Assembly (NCBI GenBank): GCA_031430595.1
Contig: JANPBU010000024.1
Location: forward strand, 56,109-120,108
Length of the DNA: 64,000 nucleotides
Source of the DNA: JANNBN01 sp031430595
GTDB lineage: Bacteria > Actinomycetota > Acidimicrobiia > Acidimicrobiales > JANYDT01
Direction of reading: 5' to 3'
This document shows positions 9,335 to 17,291 of the stretch, in pieces (positions within the stretch are counted from its first letter, which is position 1; each line of letters opens with the position of its first letter). The translations under genes and the position numbers were made by a program. The notes beneath the pieces were generated by a model, which did no database searches, was not told where the DNA came from, and saw only the letters and a program-made list of their open reading frames with translations.

Positions 9335-10386
9335 GTACCATCGAAACCGGATTCACACCGTTGACGTCGACGCTCACCGACACGGCCACGACTGCCAATG
9401 ACACCAGAACCCCATTGCTAGCGGTCCGTAACCTTGTCAAGCATTTCCCAATTCAGCGTGGCCTGCTCAAACGAACCGTTGGCCACGTAAAGGCGGTCGA
9501 CGACATTTCGTATTCGGTTATGCAGGGTGAAACGTTCGGGTTGGTCGGCGAGTCTGGATGTGGAAAGTCAACCACTGCGCGCTTAGTACTGAAGCTGATG
9601 TCTGCCACGGCCGGCCAGGTGTTTTTTGAGGGTCGAGAGATCACGAACCTGCAAGGCGAAGAGGTACGCAAGCTTCGTAAAGAAATGCAGATCGTGTTTC
9701 AAGACCCGTATGCATCGCTCAACCCACGTATGACGGTACGACAAATTATCGCCGAACCCATGATTGTGCAGGGCGTTTCGAAGGGTGATGCAAATACCCG
9801 CGTCGATGATTTGTTGTCGATGTGTGGGTTGGCCCGTGAGCATGCGGCTCGGTATCCGCACGAGTTTTCTGGTGGTCAACGCCAACGTGTCGGTGTAGCA
9901 AGGGCGCTCGCAAACAAACCGTCGCTGGTGTTTCTTGACGAGCCCGTGTCGGCGCTTGATGTATCGATTCAGGCTCAGATTGTGAACTTGCTCGAAGACC
10001 TGCAAAAGGAACTTGGCCTTACCTATGTGTTCATTGCACACGACCTTTCCGTAGTTGCACATATCTCTGATCGCATCGGGGTGATGTACCTCGGCAAAAT
10101 TGTAGAGATCGGTGAACGAGCCCAAGTGTTCACCAACCCGCAACACCCGTACACCAAGGCGTTGCTTTCGGCCGTGCCGCTACCAGACCCCCGGCAAGAA
10201 CGGGCTCGTAAGCGTGATCGCATCGTGCTGCAGGGCGACATTCCGTCACCGGCCGACCCTCCGTCGGGGTGTCGTTTCCGAACCCGCTGTTGGAAGGCAA
10301 CTGATCTGTGTGCGTCACAAGAACCGTTGCTCATCTCGAAGAAGCCAGGTGGCCAGCAGGTTGCCTGTCATTACCCTGAGGATTGA
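9331..10386 (+). CDS. Oligopeptide ABC transporter ATPase, DppF type
   Basis: A second ATPase of about 351 residues. The ATG at 9331 was chosen because it overlaps the upstream stop as ATGA; the open frame extends further upstream without homology. Walker A is GESGCGKST, the signature FSGGQRQRVGVARAL, Walker B LVFLDEPVSALD. The C-terminal extension has GCRFRTRCWKATDLC. The N-terminal strand LLAVRNLVKHFPIQRG is typical of DppF, and the HPYTKALLSAVP stretch confirms the family. It hydrolyses ATP with DppD to drive peptide uptake. Confidence 0.93.
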   Translation: MSTIETGFTPLTSTLTDTATTANDTRTPLLAVRNLVKHFPIQRGLLKRTVGHVKAVDDISYSVMQGETFGLVGESGCGKSTTARLVLKLMSATAGQVFFEGREITNLQGEEVRKLRKEMQIVFQDPYASLNPRMTVRQIIAEPMIVQGVSKGDANTRVDDLLSMCGLAREHAARYPHEFSGGQRQRVGVARALANKPSLVFLDEPVSALDVSIQAQIVNLLEDLQKELGLTYVFIAHDLSVVAHISDRIGVMYLGKIVEIGERAQVFTNPQHPYTKALLSAVPLPDPRQERARKRDRIVLQGDIPSPADPPSGCRFRTRCWKATDLCASQEPLLISKKPGGQQVACHYPED

Positions 10387-11192
10387 GCACACTGTCACCG
10401 CTTCCGCCACTCGCACCGCTGCATGTCGATGTGTTGGGTCCGTCGGCAGGCAAACCGGTTTTGCTGATTCATGGCAGCACAGAAACAGGCGGTCATGATT
10501 ACATCGAAAGTTCAGACCTCGCTGCGCGCTTAGTAAAGGCAGGGTATCGAGTCATAGTCCCCGATTGCCCCGGCCACGGGCGGTCAGCTGCGGTTCGTGA
10601 TAGCGACGGTTCGTTGGTGTACTCGTTCGAGCAGATGGCTGGGGCCCTCGCCTCGCTTCTCGGAGTACTCTCCCCGAACAAACGTGTACATATCATCGGA
10701 CACTCGAACGGCGGAACCGTTGCCCTGTACCTAGCCCGTTTCCATTCCGATGTGGTTGACCGGGTCGTGTGCCTCGCGGGTAATGCGTACATCGATGAGC
10801 GGGTTCGCGTCGGTGTTCCTATCGGGATGAACCCTGATCGAATTGATCGTGAGCGACCTGAGTGGCGTGACGACATGATTGCGCTACACGATGTTCACCA
10901 AGGCGAGGGGTACTGGCGTGAACTGTGCACCGCGACCATCGGCGAAACGATTATCAACCCGGCATGGACCGCTGAGGAGGTGGCTTGGTGTTCGGTCCCA
11001 ATCTTGGCAGTTCAAGGGTCAGAGGATGGCGTCAATACTCCCGGCCGCCATGCTCAGGTGATTTCCGAGTGGTTCCCGAAAGGGGAGTGTTGGATAGCCG
11101 AAGGGGCCGGCCATTCAGTGCACTGGGAGCAACCCGACGCTTTCGAGGCAAAGGTACTCGCGTTCTTCGCCCCACCTGCACCCCCTTACTAA
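10383..11192 (+). CDS. Alpha/beta-hydrolase
   Basis: A 269-residue alpha/beta-hydrolase fold protein. The TTG start overlaps the dppF stop (TTGA), so it is part of the transporter operon. The oxyanion-hole motif is LLIHGSTETGG (about residues 26-36), the nucleophile elbow GHSNGG (Ser near 108), the acid SEDGVN and the catalytic His GHSVHW near the C-terminus. The family includes peptidases, esterases and amidases. Coupling to a peptide importer makes a role in processing the imported substrate plausible, but the substrate cannot be read from the sequence. Confidence 0.8.
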   Translation: MSTLSPLPPLAPLHVDVLGPSAGKPVLLIHGSTETGGHDYIESSDLAARLVKAGYRVIVPDCPGHGRSAAVRDSDGSLVYSFEQMAGALASLLGVLSPNKRVHIIGHSNGGTVALYLARFHSDVVDRVVCLAGNAYIDERVRVGVPIGMNPDRIDRERPEWRDDMIALHDVHQGEGYWRELCTATIGETIINPAWTAEEVAWCSVPILAVQGSEDGVNTPGRHAQVISEWFPKGECWIAEGAGHSVHWEQPDAFEAKVLAFFAPPAPPY

Positions 11193-12475
11193 TCGGAGGA
11201 AAACCAGCCAAATAGGCCGGTTTTCCTCCAATTAGCGGGTGGTTGGGTGGGTCGGCGGGCGAGTGAGGCGACGGCGACAAGAAGCGCCAGGAGTGCGCCG
11301 ATTCCGATGGCTGACCAGGGGAGCAATGGCGTAGTCCTCGCCGGGTTTCCGAACGTAAACGAGATCTGCAGCAGCGCAAATGCACCGAGCACTCGAGGCT
11401 GAGTGAATCGTTCGTCGTTTGCCCGGACGACCGCTACCAAAATGACAATGAGGATTACCCCGTCACACACGTTTGAGTGCTGGGAAGTAAACAGAGTCAG
11501 AGCGATAGTGAGTGCCCAGACAAGGTTGGTATTTCGGTGCGTTTGGTGGCCTATCCACCATACAAACCCGACAGCCACGATTAAGGCAATAGTCGAAAGT
11601 CTGTTCACCGTCGCAATGTTGTCGAGGTCGAGTATTCGGAAACTGAGGCCTCGAAGGTTGGGCATTTGTTTGGGCAGCCACGCCTCAGCGTCGCTCACTT
11701 GCCACAGGTCGGCGGTTTCTGCATAGCGAGACAGGAACGGCAGGTATTCCACCCAAGGTTTAATGCCAGTTGCCGTGAGTGAGGCACCGATAAGCGCGCT
11801 GATCAGCACTGCAGCTCTCGTCAGGATTGACCACCGGTGCTGTGAGAACAACAACACTGCCGGCAGAATCGCGTATTGGGGTTTGAAACTCAGTAGAGCC
11901 AAACCGAGGGCCGGCAGCCAATCGGAGCCGGAGTTGTCGAGTCGGGTTGATGGAAGCATCATAAGTAGACCGACGACACTGATGAGAGAGAGTGTACCGT
12001 TCACGATCACGGCGGCTGTTGCGGCGGATCCGGCCGTTAAGGCCAGCGCAGTAGCTGTTGCTGTGGACGCCCATCGGTACTGGTGGAGAGTTCGGCCAAG
12101 GAAGATCAAGACGAGAACAAGCGAAGCAATATTGACAACGGTGAAACAGGCGAAGGCTCGGCCAAGCGGAAGGTCAGCCAAAAGCGAGAACGGTGGAGCA
12201 ACGTGCGGCGGGTTTACGAATCCAAGGTATCGCTCGGGAAATGATCCGCCAGCCGAGTTCCCGAAGCTGCTGAGCGGGTACAGAGACTGTTCAGCACGGT
12301 TTCGAATCCAACCCCCCGCCCTCCAAAACGCCGCGAAGTCGCTTGAGGGGTTAGCCGGTAGTAGAAGTGCTTCAACAATGGAGCGGGCCGATACGGCAAA
12401 AAAAGCGACGGCCACGGCCAGCGATGTGGCGGAAATGAGAGACGAAGGGGAAAGTCGGTTTTCTTCGACTTTCAT
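11189..12475 (-). CDS. Polytopic membrane glycosyltransferase, GT87 (DUF2029) type
   Basis: A protein of 428 residues with about ten hydrophobic helices. The ATG at 12475 was chosen because the open frame upstream of it has no hydrophobic or conserved content. The early luminal loop has NPSSDFAAFWRAGGWIRN, whose acidic residue fits the catalytic Asp of GT-C enzymes, then LYPLSSFG and GFVNPPHVAPPFSLLADLP, a pattern typical of the actinobacterial GT87 family (polyprenyl-phosphate-mannose-dependent transferases such as PimE). LALLSFKPQYAILP is also characteristic. It likely adds a sugar to an envelope glycolipid or glycan on the outer face of the membrane. Its stop overlaps the stop of the convergent hydrolase gene. 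Confidence 0.75.
   Translation of the reverse strand: MKVEENRLSPSSLISATSLAVAVAFFAVSARSIVEALLLPANPSSDFAAFWRAGGWIRNRAEQSLYPLSSFGNSAGGSFPERYLGFVNPPHVAPPFSLLADLPLGRAFACFTVVNIASLVLVLIFLGRTLHQYRWASTATATALALTAGSAATAAVIVNGTLSLISVVGLLMMLPSTRLDNSGSDWLPALGLALLSFKPQYAILPAVLLFSQHRWSILTRAAVLISALIGASLTATGIKPWVEYLPFLSRYAETADLWQVSDAEAWLPKQMPNLRGLSFRILDLDNIATVNRLSTIALIVAVGFVWWIGHQTHRNTNLVWALTIALTLFTSQHSNVCDGVILIVILVAVVRANDERFTQPRVLGAFALLQISFTFGNPARTTPLLPWSAIGIGALLALLVAVASLARRPTQPPANWRKTGLFGWFSSD
11195..11229. terminator. Bidirectional terminator-like palindrome between convergent genes
   Basis: An 11-bp perfect stem GGAGGAAAACC / GGTTTTCCTCC with a further short inner stem. It lies just after the hydrolase stop and inside the last codons of the converging GT87 gene. 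A/T tracts in the arms make it a possible terminator in both directions. Confidence 0.6.
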
Positions 12476-12606
12476 GGCTCTACTGTCGGCATTGTAAGGC
12501 CGACCCTTGATTGCCAGCGTCGACCTGGCAACAGTCGCCCGGTCTCCGCATGATCTCCGTTCGTTGGCCACGGTTCCTCCGTATTCATCTGCAAGGCTGG
12601 CAAGCA

Positions 12607-13221
12607 ATGAGCACTCGGGCATTTTTTGTATCTGTGGTAGTTACCTGGACTGCACTGGCCGTGTCGAGCGCCTACTTTTTGTTTGGGAGTTGGCAGGCAA
12701 TATTGGCTATGGGTTTTCTGGTGGCCTTAGGTTTGAGGTGGCGGGAACGCTTAACGATCAACAGTCTCAATCGAATGGAACGGCGATTTCATGAGGTCGC
12801 AGCATTGGTGTTTCCAGTGGTGCTCACCGGCTGGAAAACCGTGGAAGAGGGACTTGGGTATACGGATGGACGCGGAATACCGAACCGAATTCAGCACGCG
12901 TCGTGGGCGATTGCGATGATCGGCCTGTTCCTTCCCGTCTTCAAACGCTGGACGAAAGACCTCGATGTGTTCGATACGGGTGCCATTACGGTCGGGTGCG
13001 TGTTGGCGTTGGGGGTTGGCGTCGAATTACTGGAGGCGATGGGGAAAGTTGACGTGCCGATGGTCGTGCAGGCGGAGGCGTTTCGCGACACAATGAAAGA
13101 TTTCGCGGCGAATCTGGTCGGAGCCGTGGTCGGGTTCTTTGGGTTCTGGTGGACTTCCGGGAGGTCATTGAAGACGAGTCTGAAAGTGCACGATGGCGTC
13201 GGAGCGGCGCGCTATGGTTGA
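12607..13221 (+). CDS. Membrane protein of unknown function (VanZ/YjdF-like topology)
   Basis: About 204 residues from the ATG at 12607 (AAGG lies upstream), with five or so hydrophobic segments. I do not recognise it with confidence. The C-terminal half contains FDTGAITVGCVLALGVGVELLEA followed by FRDTMKDFAANLVGAVVG. The spacing of acidic residues and the 'D-T-x-x-D-x-x-x-N-x-x-G' pattern recall small VanZ-like and YjdF/DUF2238-like membrane proteins. It lies just upstream of the tRNA-Leu gene and is divergent from the GT87 gene. Function unknown. Confidence 0.6.
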   Translation: MSTRAFFVSVVVTWTALAVSSAYFLFGSWQAILAMGFLVALGLRWRERLTINSLNRMERRFHEVAALVFPVVLTGWKTVEEGLGYTDGRGIPNRIQHASWAIAMIGLFLPVFKRWTKDLDVFDTGAITVGCVLALGVGVELLEAMGKVDVPMVVQAEAFRDTMKDFAANLVGAVVGFFGFWWTSGRSLKTSLKVHDGVGAARYG

Positions 13222-13244
13222 GTGCCCTTGCAAAGGGGTACCAC

Positions 13245-13327
13245 GTCGATGTGGCGAAATGGCAGACGCGCCAGCTTGAGGGGCTGGTGGGGGAAACCCC
13301 GTGGGGGTTCAAGTCCCCCCATCGACA
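13245..13327 (+). tRNA. tRNA-Leu, anticodon GAG
   Basis: An 83-nt class II tRNA. The acceptor stem GTCGATG pairs with CATCGAC. The anticodon stem CCAGC/GCTGG encloses the loop TTGAGGG, giving anticodon GAG (reads CUC/CUU). A long variable arm (GGGG/CCCC) is followed by the T arm GGGGG-TTCAAGT-CCCCC. The 3' CCA is not encoded. The last part of the gene is the target of the island described next. Confidence 0.95.
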
Positions 13328-13339
13328 CACATATTTCCC
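13307..13339. repeat. attL-like direct repeat at the 3' end of tRNA-Leu
   Basis: A 33-bp sequence starting in the T loop of tRNA-Leu and running 12 bases past its end. It matches 15713-15745 at 32 of 33 positions, in direct orientation. A tRNA 3' end repeated downstream is the classic trace of site-specific integration. Confidence 0.85.
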
Positions 13340-13842
13340 ATCGTCAGAGGGGGTTTCTGTATTGAACCGCTCCCTGGGTCCCACGCTGGTTGTCGTCGCG
13401 GTCGCCTGGTTCCGCTTGGCTCGGGTCCATGCTTGACGGGGATGAAATGTCAGTCGAGGGCGTACTGGGCTGTTTTAACGGTTTGGATCCGACGCCGATT
13501 ACGGATCTTGCAGAGTTACTCATTCGTCGTGGCGCTTCACCGGTCGGGGTTAGGCGAGCGGGGCGTGGTGCGATGCAGCATTGCGAACGCAGGAATCGGA
13601 AACGGCCTGGACAGGATTAATAGCGTCACCGGCAGCGGGGGCGTGGTGCATCGGGCCGAGATCTCTTCGCAAACGTCGATGGACACGCAGTCACAGTCAT
13701 GTAAAGCAGAGGCGCCCAGAACACTCGCTTTCAACCTACCGCAACAGTTGGCGACGAACCTTGGTCTTTAGGCCCGGGTCTCAATCTTGTGTTTTGGTAA
13801 CATTGTGGACTTCAAACTCAAGTTAGGTTGTATGATGGCGTC
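13340..13842. other. Gene-poor left end of the island
   Basis: About 500 bases between the attL-like repeat and the AbiEi gene. Short open frames exist in several phases, but none shows a recognisable domain, a good ribosome-binding site or coding-like composition. A -10-like TATGAT at 13831-13836 lies only six bases before the AbiEi ATG, which would give a leaderless transcript. Confidence 0.5.
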
Positions 13843-14439
13843 ATGGCCGTTGACCGAACCGATCTGCGGCGCTCGCTGTTTAGATTGGCGACAGAGCAAG
13901 CCGGCTATTTTTCCGCTGCTCAGGCTAGGGATCTCGGGTACTCGTATCAGGCTCAGGCGCATCATGTTGAGGCGGGTAACTGGGTTCGTGTTGAGCGTGG
14001 TGTATTCAGGCTCGCTGACTGGGTGGCAGCCGTTCATGATGAGTTCGCGATGTGGACGCTTTGGTCACGGGGAAAAGCGATTGTGTCTCATGAGTCGGCG
14101 TTGGCGGTGCATGGGATCGGTGAGTTTGAATCGGGTCGCGTTCACTTGACCGTCCCTCGAAACTTCCGCATGACTGACCCTGCGCTTGCTCTTCACCGTC
14201 ATGAGTTGCCGGAAGCCGATACTGAGCAGCGAGTCGGTTTCCGGATCACCACGCCATTGCGGACCATCATTGACGTTGCCAGCCAATCGCCGGACGAGGA
14301 ACAACTCGGTCGTGCAATAGAGGAAGCCGTTAACGAAGGTCGTCTCAGCGTGCGTTCACTGCGGAGTCGCGCTGAGGTTGTTGATGTTGGCGCCGCGTTG
14401 CGGATTGAACGTGCACTTAACATTGGCGTGAAACGGTAA
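13843..14439 (+). CDS. AbiEi-family antitoxin (type IV toxin-antitoxin)
   Basis: A 198-residue protein of the AbiEi/COG5340 family. The N-terminal winged-helix part reads ATEQAGYFSAAQARDLGYS, followed by the family-typical RVERGVFRLADW. Next comes SHESALAVHGIGEF and a C-terminal domain with LRTIIDVASQSPDEEQLGRAIEEA. These proteins bind DNA and counteract the AbiEii nucleotidyltransferase toxin, whose broken gene follows. The start at 13843 was preferred to the upstream codon because homology begins there. A possible leaderless promoter (TATGAT) is directly upstream. Confidence 0.85.
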   Translation: MAVDRTDLRRSLFRLATEQAGYFSAAQARDLGYSYQAQAHHVEAGNWVRVERGVFRLADWVAAVHDEFAMWTLWSRGKAIVSHESALAVHGIGEFESGRVHLTVPRNFRMTDPALALHRHELPEADTEQRVGFRITTPLRTIIDVASQSPDEEQLGRAIEEAVNEGRLSVRSLRSRAEVVDVGAALRIERALNIGVKR

Positions 14440-14465
14440 AGTACGAAACGCCGACAGCGTTGCGG

Positions 14466-15303
14466 ATGGCGCTTGAGGATCGGTTCCGGTCGCAAGCCAA
14501 GGAATCAGGAATTCCTGTGGATCGACTGCGTCGCCGGGTGATGTTTGAGCGAATCATCGCACGGCTGGAACATAGCGAACCTGGCTTGTGGGTGTTGAAG
14601 GGTGGCATGGCGTTAGAAGTTCGTTTGCAACACGATGCGCGGCTGACCAAAGACATGGATCTTGGCTTCCGTGACGATGTTGCCAGCGGTGAAGCGCTGC
14701 ATGAGCGTCTGGTCGAGGTGCTCCGAACTGATCCGCACGGGGATCGGTTCGCTTTGCAAGCCAGTCAACCTCTCCAACTCGGTGAAGATGGCGGTGGGCA
14801 TCTCACGTGGCGGTTAACGGTGAGCGCAAGTTTGGCTGACCGCTCGTTCGGGAAGATCCAGCTGGACGTGTCGCCACGAACGCATGAACTCTCGGCGACA
14901 GATCGTGTCGTGGTTCAGAATTCGTTGGAGTTTGCTGGCGTCCCGGCGACCACGGCTGAGATCATCGACGTTGATCGCCACGCTGCAGAGAAATTTCAGG
15001 ATGACCCGTGACTTCGGTGACCGTGACAATTCCCGGGTTCGTGACCTTGTTGATCTAGTCATCCTGATCGAGCACGAACTGCTCCACACCCACGAGCTAC
15101 GCGTGGATATTAACAGTGTTTGGAGTGAACGAGATAGCGAGACCCCACCCTCAGTTCTTCCAGCATTCCCGGAAACTTGGCCAGCCCGTTATGAGCGACT
15201 TGCTTCCGAACACGACCTGAGCGCCAGTTCGTTTGAGGAAGCGGTCCGGATTGTGCGGCAACTCTGGTCCGGCGCAAACGGGGCACAACGAGGGAACCCG
15301 TGA
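14466..15303 (+). pseudogene. AbiEii-family nucleotidyltransferase toxin, frameshifted
   Basis: The first frame (to 15011) encodes the nucleotidyltransferase core, with LKGGMALEVRL and LTKDMDLGF matching the GG...D-x-D active-site pattern of AbiEii toxins. Near 14997 the frame breaks: two bases appear to be missing where homologues have His-Ala, giving AAEKFQ then stop. The remainder (MTRDFGDRDNSRVRDLVDLVIL to the stop at 15303) continues in the next frame and completes the family's C-terminal domain. The start is uncertain: homology seems to begin about 10 codons upstream of 14466, where no start codon is present. As read, the toxin is probably inactive unless frameshifting restores it. Confidence 0.78.
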
Positions 15304-15506
15304 ACATTGATTTGTTTGTCGATCTCAACACTGAAGACGAAACCGGACTCCCTTGGTCGTACGTCGACCAAGCCACGGATCCCTCTGCCGTCGTCCCGGG
15401 ACGCTTGATCTTGGTCGGGTCAGGCTCCGCCGTTGCGGTTGCGCAAGTCATTGACGTGGGAACCGATGGGCTAGTCCACCTGCGACCGGTAAGTCGGCGC
15501 GCTTAA
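15300..15506 (+). CDS. Small protein of unknown function, coupled to the toxin gene
   Basis: A 68-residue acidic protein whose GTG start overlaps the stop of the toxin's second frame by four bases (GTGA). No known domain is recognised. Hydrophobic beta-like stretches (GRLILVGSGSAVAVAQVIDVG, close to the centre) suggest a small beta-rich fold. The coupling to the toxin frame argues that it is a real third gene of the cassette and that the frameshift is recent. Confidence 0.5.
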   Translation: MNIDLFVDLNTEDETGLPWSYVDQATDPSAVVPGRLILVGSGSAVAVAQVIDVGTDGLVHLRPVSRRA

Positions 15507-15712
15507 TGGCGTCCGCCGAGCTTTTTCGGCTAGCGAAGTGATGAACGGAGGCGGGGTGTCGCGGTGCAAGCAAACTGCAAGCAATGGATTCGGGAACGGC
15601 CCGGACGTGTCCGGAAAGCAGCGGAGGGCAGAAGCACGAAAAGCCAGGTCAGACTGCATTTTCTTCCGCTTGGCTCCGCTCTAAGACCCTCGAAATACCA
15701 CCTAAAGTGGTT

Positions 15713-15745
15713 GTTCAAGTCTCCCCATCGACACACATATTTCCC
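15713..15745. repeat. attR-like direct repeat of the tRNA-Leu 3' end
   Basis: It repeats 13307-13339 with a single C-to-T change and without the rest of a tRNA, so it is not a second tRNA gene. It marks the right edge of the island. The stop of the next gene (minus strand) lies about 70 bases further on. Confidence 0.85.
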
Positions 15746-15815
15746 CTGTTCAGTGGAGCGCAGTCTTCGGCGTGGCAAAATCTACGGATTTCAGCCCTGA
15801 CCTTACTGAGACCCG

Positions 15816-17291
15816 CTAGTCAGGCCGGCGGCACGGTGTCGCTTTGCTCGGGTCATTGCTGATCTTGTTGAGCTTGTAGTACTCAGCCATCCGTTTATTC
15901 GGCCATTGCTCCGGGTCCTTACGCGCGAACCATATGTCATTCACCAATTCCGGCGCATCGATGTACACCGTTGACTGGTCGCTGGCAGGCTGCCTTGCCG
16001 CCTGGCGCAGTACTCGATCGATACAATCCAACCCTTGTGCCACACCACCCAATCGTCGGTCGGTTTGTGAAATGCGGGGCACAATTACGCAGGCAACAAC
16101 GATGACCAGCCCGAGCACACTTATCTGCATGCGTTCCCGTTGCCGTAAAGACACACGGGAGCCGAGCCACGCAAAGCTGGATCGTTCGCGCACGGCCGCA
16201 CCCGCGATGAGCGCTGTAAACATGGTCAAACACCACGGTGTCGTGACTGCTCGTGCGGGCGGCACGGCCATACTCCCAAAGCTGGCCACAACAAGGAGGG
16301 CAAACCAATCAGCGATGGTGATTACAAACAGTCCGAGTGCCAGTCGAGAAAACCTATGCGAAGGGTTAGTGGAGTCATTTTGTTGGCTCAGTGCGAACGC
16401 CCCGAGCAAGCCTGCAGCGAAAAGAACTGGGATGTTTGTGATGATGAGATTGCTCATTGCTGACCAAAACTCATGAGCAACATTGAGCGAAGCTTCGGTT
16501 GACCGGTGCACGGGTACCCAACTTGCCCGAGCACGTTGACCGGGAGCGCCGTAAACAATCGCTGCCCCGATAAGCGAACACGGAGTCATCATGAGCGCCC
16601 GGCGACGCATCTGTGACCCCCTTTGAGCAAGCGTTACAATCGCCAGCATTCCGAAAACTGTGGCTGCTGCAACCGTCTCGTTTCCCCCGGTGCCGAGCGC
16701 TATGCACACCGATGATCCAAAGGCCACTAGCGGTTTCCACCACCGATGACCCGCCTTCCGGTCTGCGTGCATCGTCGGGCGCTGCGTGACCCAGCACAAA
16801 CCGAACACGACAAGCGTCATCGGCGTGATGTATACGAGCGCCCCGATAATCCAGTACAACACCTGCTCGCGTGCCGGTAGGGTGCCAAGGCAAAGTGCGA
16901 GAGTGGCCAACGACGCGGCGTAGAAAGCACTGCGGTTTTCGGTGTGCGAGACGCTCAGCACTCGTTTCATCAAGACCGTCACGCCAACAATGAGCCCAAG
17001 TATTGAAAGCGCAGCGATTCCAGCGGCCCAACCATAGCCAGCCGACGTCGAAGCGCCTCCTCCCGCAATCAGCAGAGTTCGGCCAGAGAATCCGTAAAAG
17101 GCCAGCTTCGACTGAGCGACAAGGCCCATACGGTCTGCGGCCGCGGCAAACTCGAAATCATCGAAGACGAATCGTTGGTGCCGTGTTCCGGCAACTAGGG
17201 CGAAGAGATACGTCGTCGCAATCCCCATGATTCCCGTTCCCGTCATCCGGTGCAGAGATCGCCTATCGGATACGTTGCGCAGGGATGCCAC
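15816..17291 (-). CDS. Polytopic membrane protein, DUF6056-like
   Basis: A protein of 491 residues with about ten to twelve hydrophobic helices. The GTG at 17291 overlaps the stop of the GGDEF-EAL gene (TAGTG), which decides the start. The early loop FVFDDFEFAAAADRMG after the first helix and the second-loop stretch AFYGFSGR resemble DUF6056-type and other GT-C-like membrane proteins, where an acidic pair in the first extracytoplasmic loop is characteristic. A hydrophilic C-terminal domain has YIDAPELVNDIWFARKDP. It may be a membrane glycosyltransferase, but its function is not established. Coupled translation with the c-di-GMP enzyme suggests shared regulation. Confidence 0.6.
   Translation of the reverse strand: MASLRNVSDRRSLHRMTGTGIMGIATTYLFALVAGTRHQRFVFDDFEFAAAADRMGLVAQSKLAFYGFSGRTLLIAGGGASTSAGYGWAAGIAALSILGLIVGVTVLMKRVLSVSHTENRSAFYAASLATLALCLGTLPAREQVLYWIIGALVYITPMTLVVFGLCWVTQRPTMHADRKAGHRWWKPLVAFGSSVCIALGTGGNETVAAATVFGMLAIVTLAQRGSQMRRRALMMTPCSLIGAAIVYGAPGQRARASWVPVHRSTEASLNVAHEFWSAMSNLIITNIPVLFAAGLLGAFALSQQNDSTNPSHRFSRLALGLFVITIADWFALLVVASFGSMAVPPARAVTTPWCLTMFTALIAGAAVRERSSFAWLGSRVSLRQRERMQISVLGLVIVVACVIVPRISQTDRRLGGVAQGLDCIDRVLRQAARQPASDQSTVYIDAPELVNDIWFARKDPEQWPNKRMAEYYKLNKISNDPSKATPCRRPD

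Larger units (their letters stand above)
13307..15745. mobile_element. Small tRNA-Leu-borne genomic island with AbiE-type genes
   Basis: The segment between the two copies of the tRNA 3' end is 2.4 kb and holds an AbiEi-type antitoxin gene, a frameshifted AbiEii-type toxin gene and a small unknown gene. No integrase or recombinase is left, so the element is either a remnant or was mobilised in trans. The stretch 15507-15712 has no convincing gene; a short GCCGA/TCGGC hairpin follows the small gene. Confidence 0.75.

Noticed and set aside
13301..13771. Open frames between tRNA-Leu and the AbiEi gene
   Set aside because: They start inside the tRNA or lack any recognisable content, and overlapping frames of similar length argue for chance.
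15713..15745. Second tRNA-Leu gene
   Set aside because: Only the T loop and 3' acceptor are present; the rest of the tRNA is missing, so it is an attachment-site copy.
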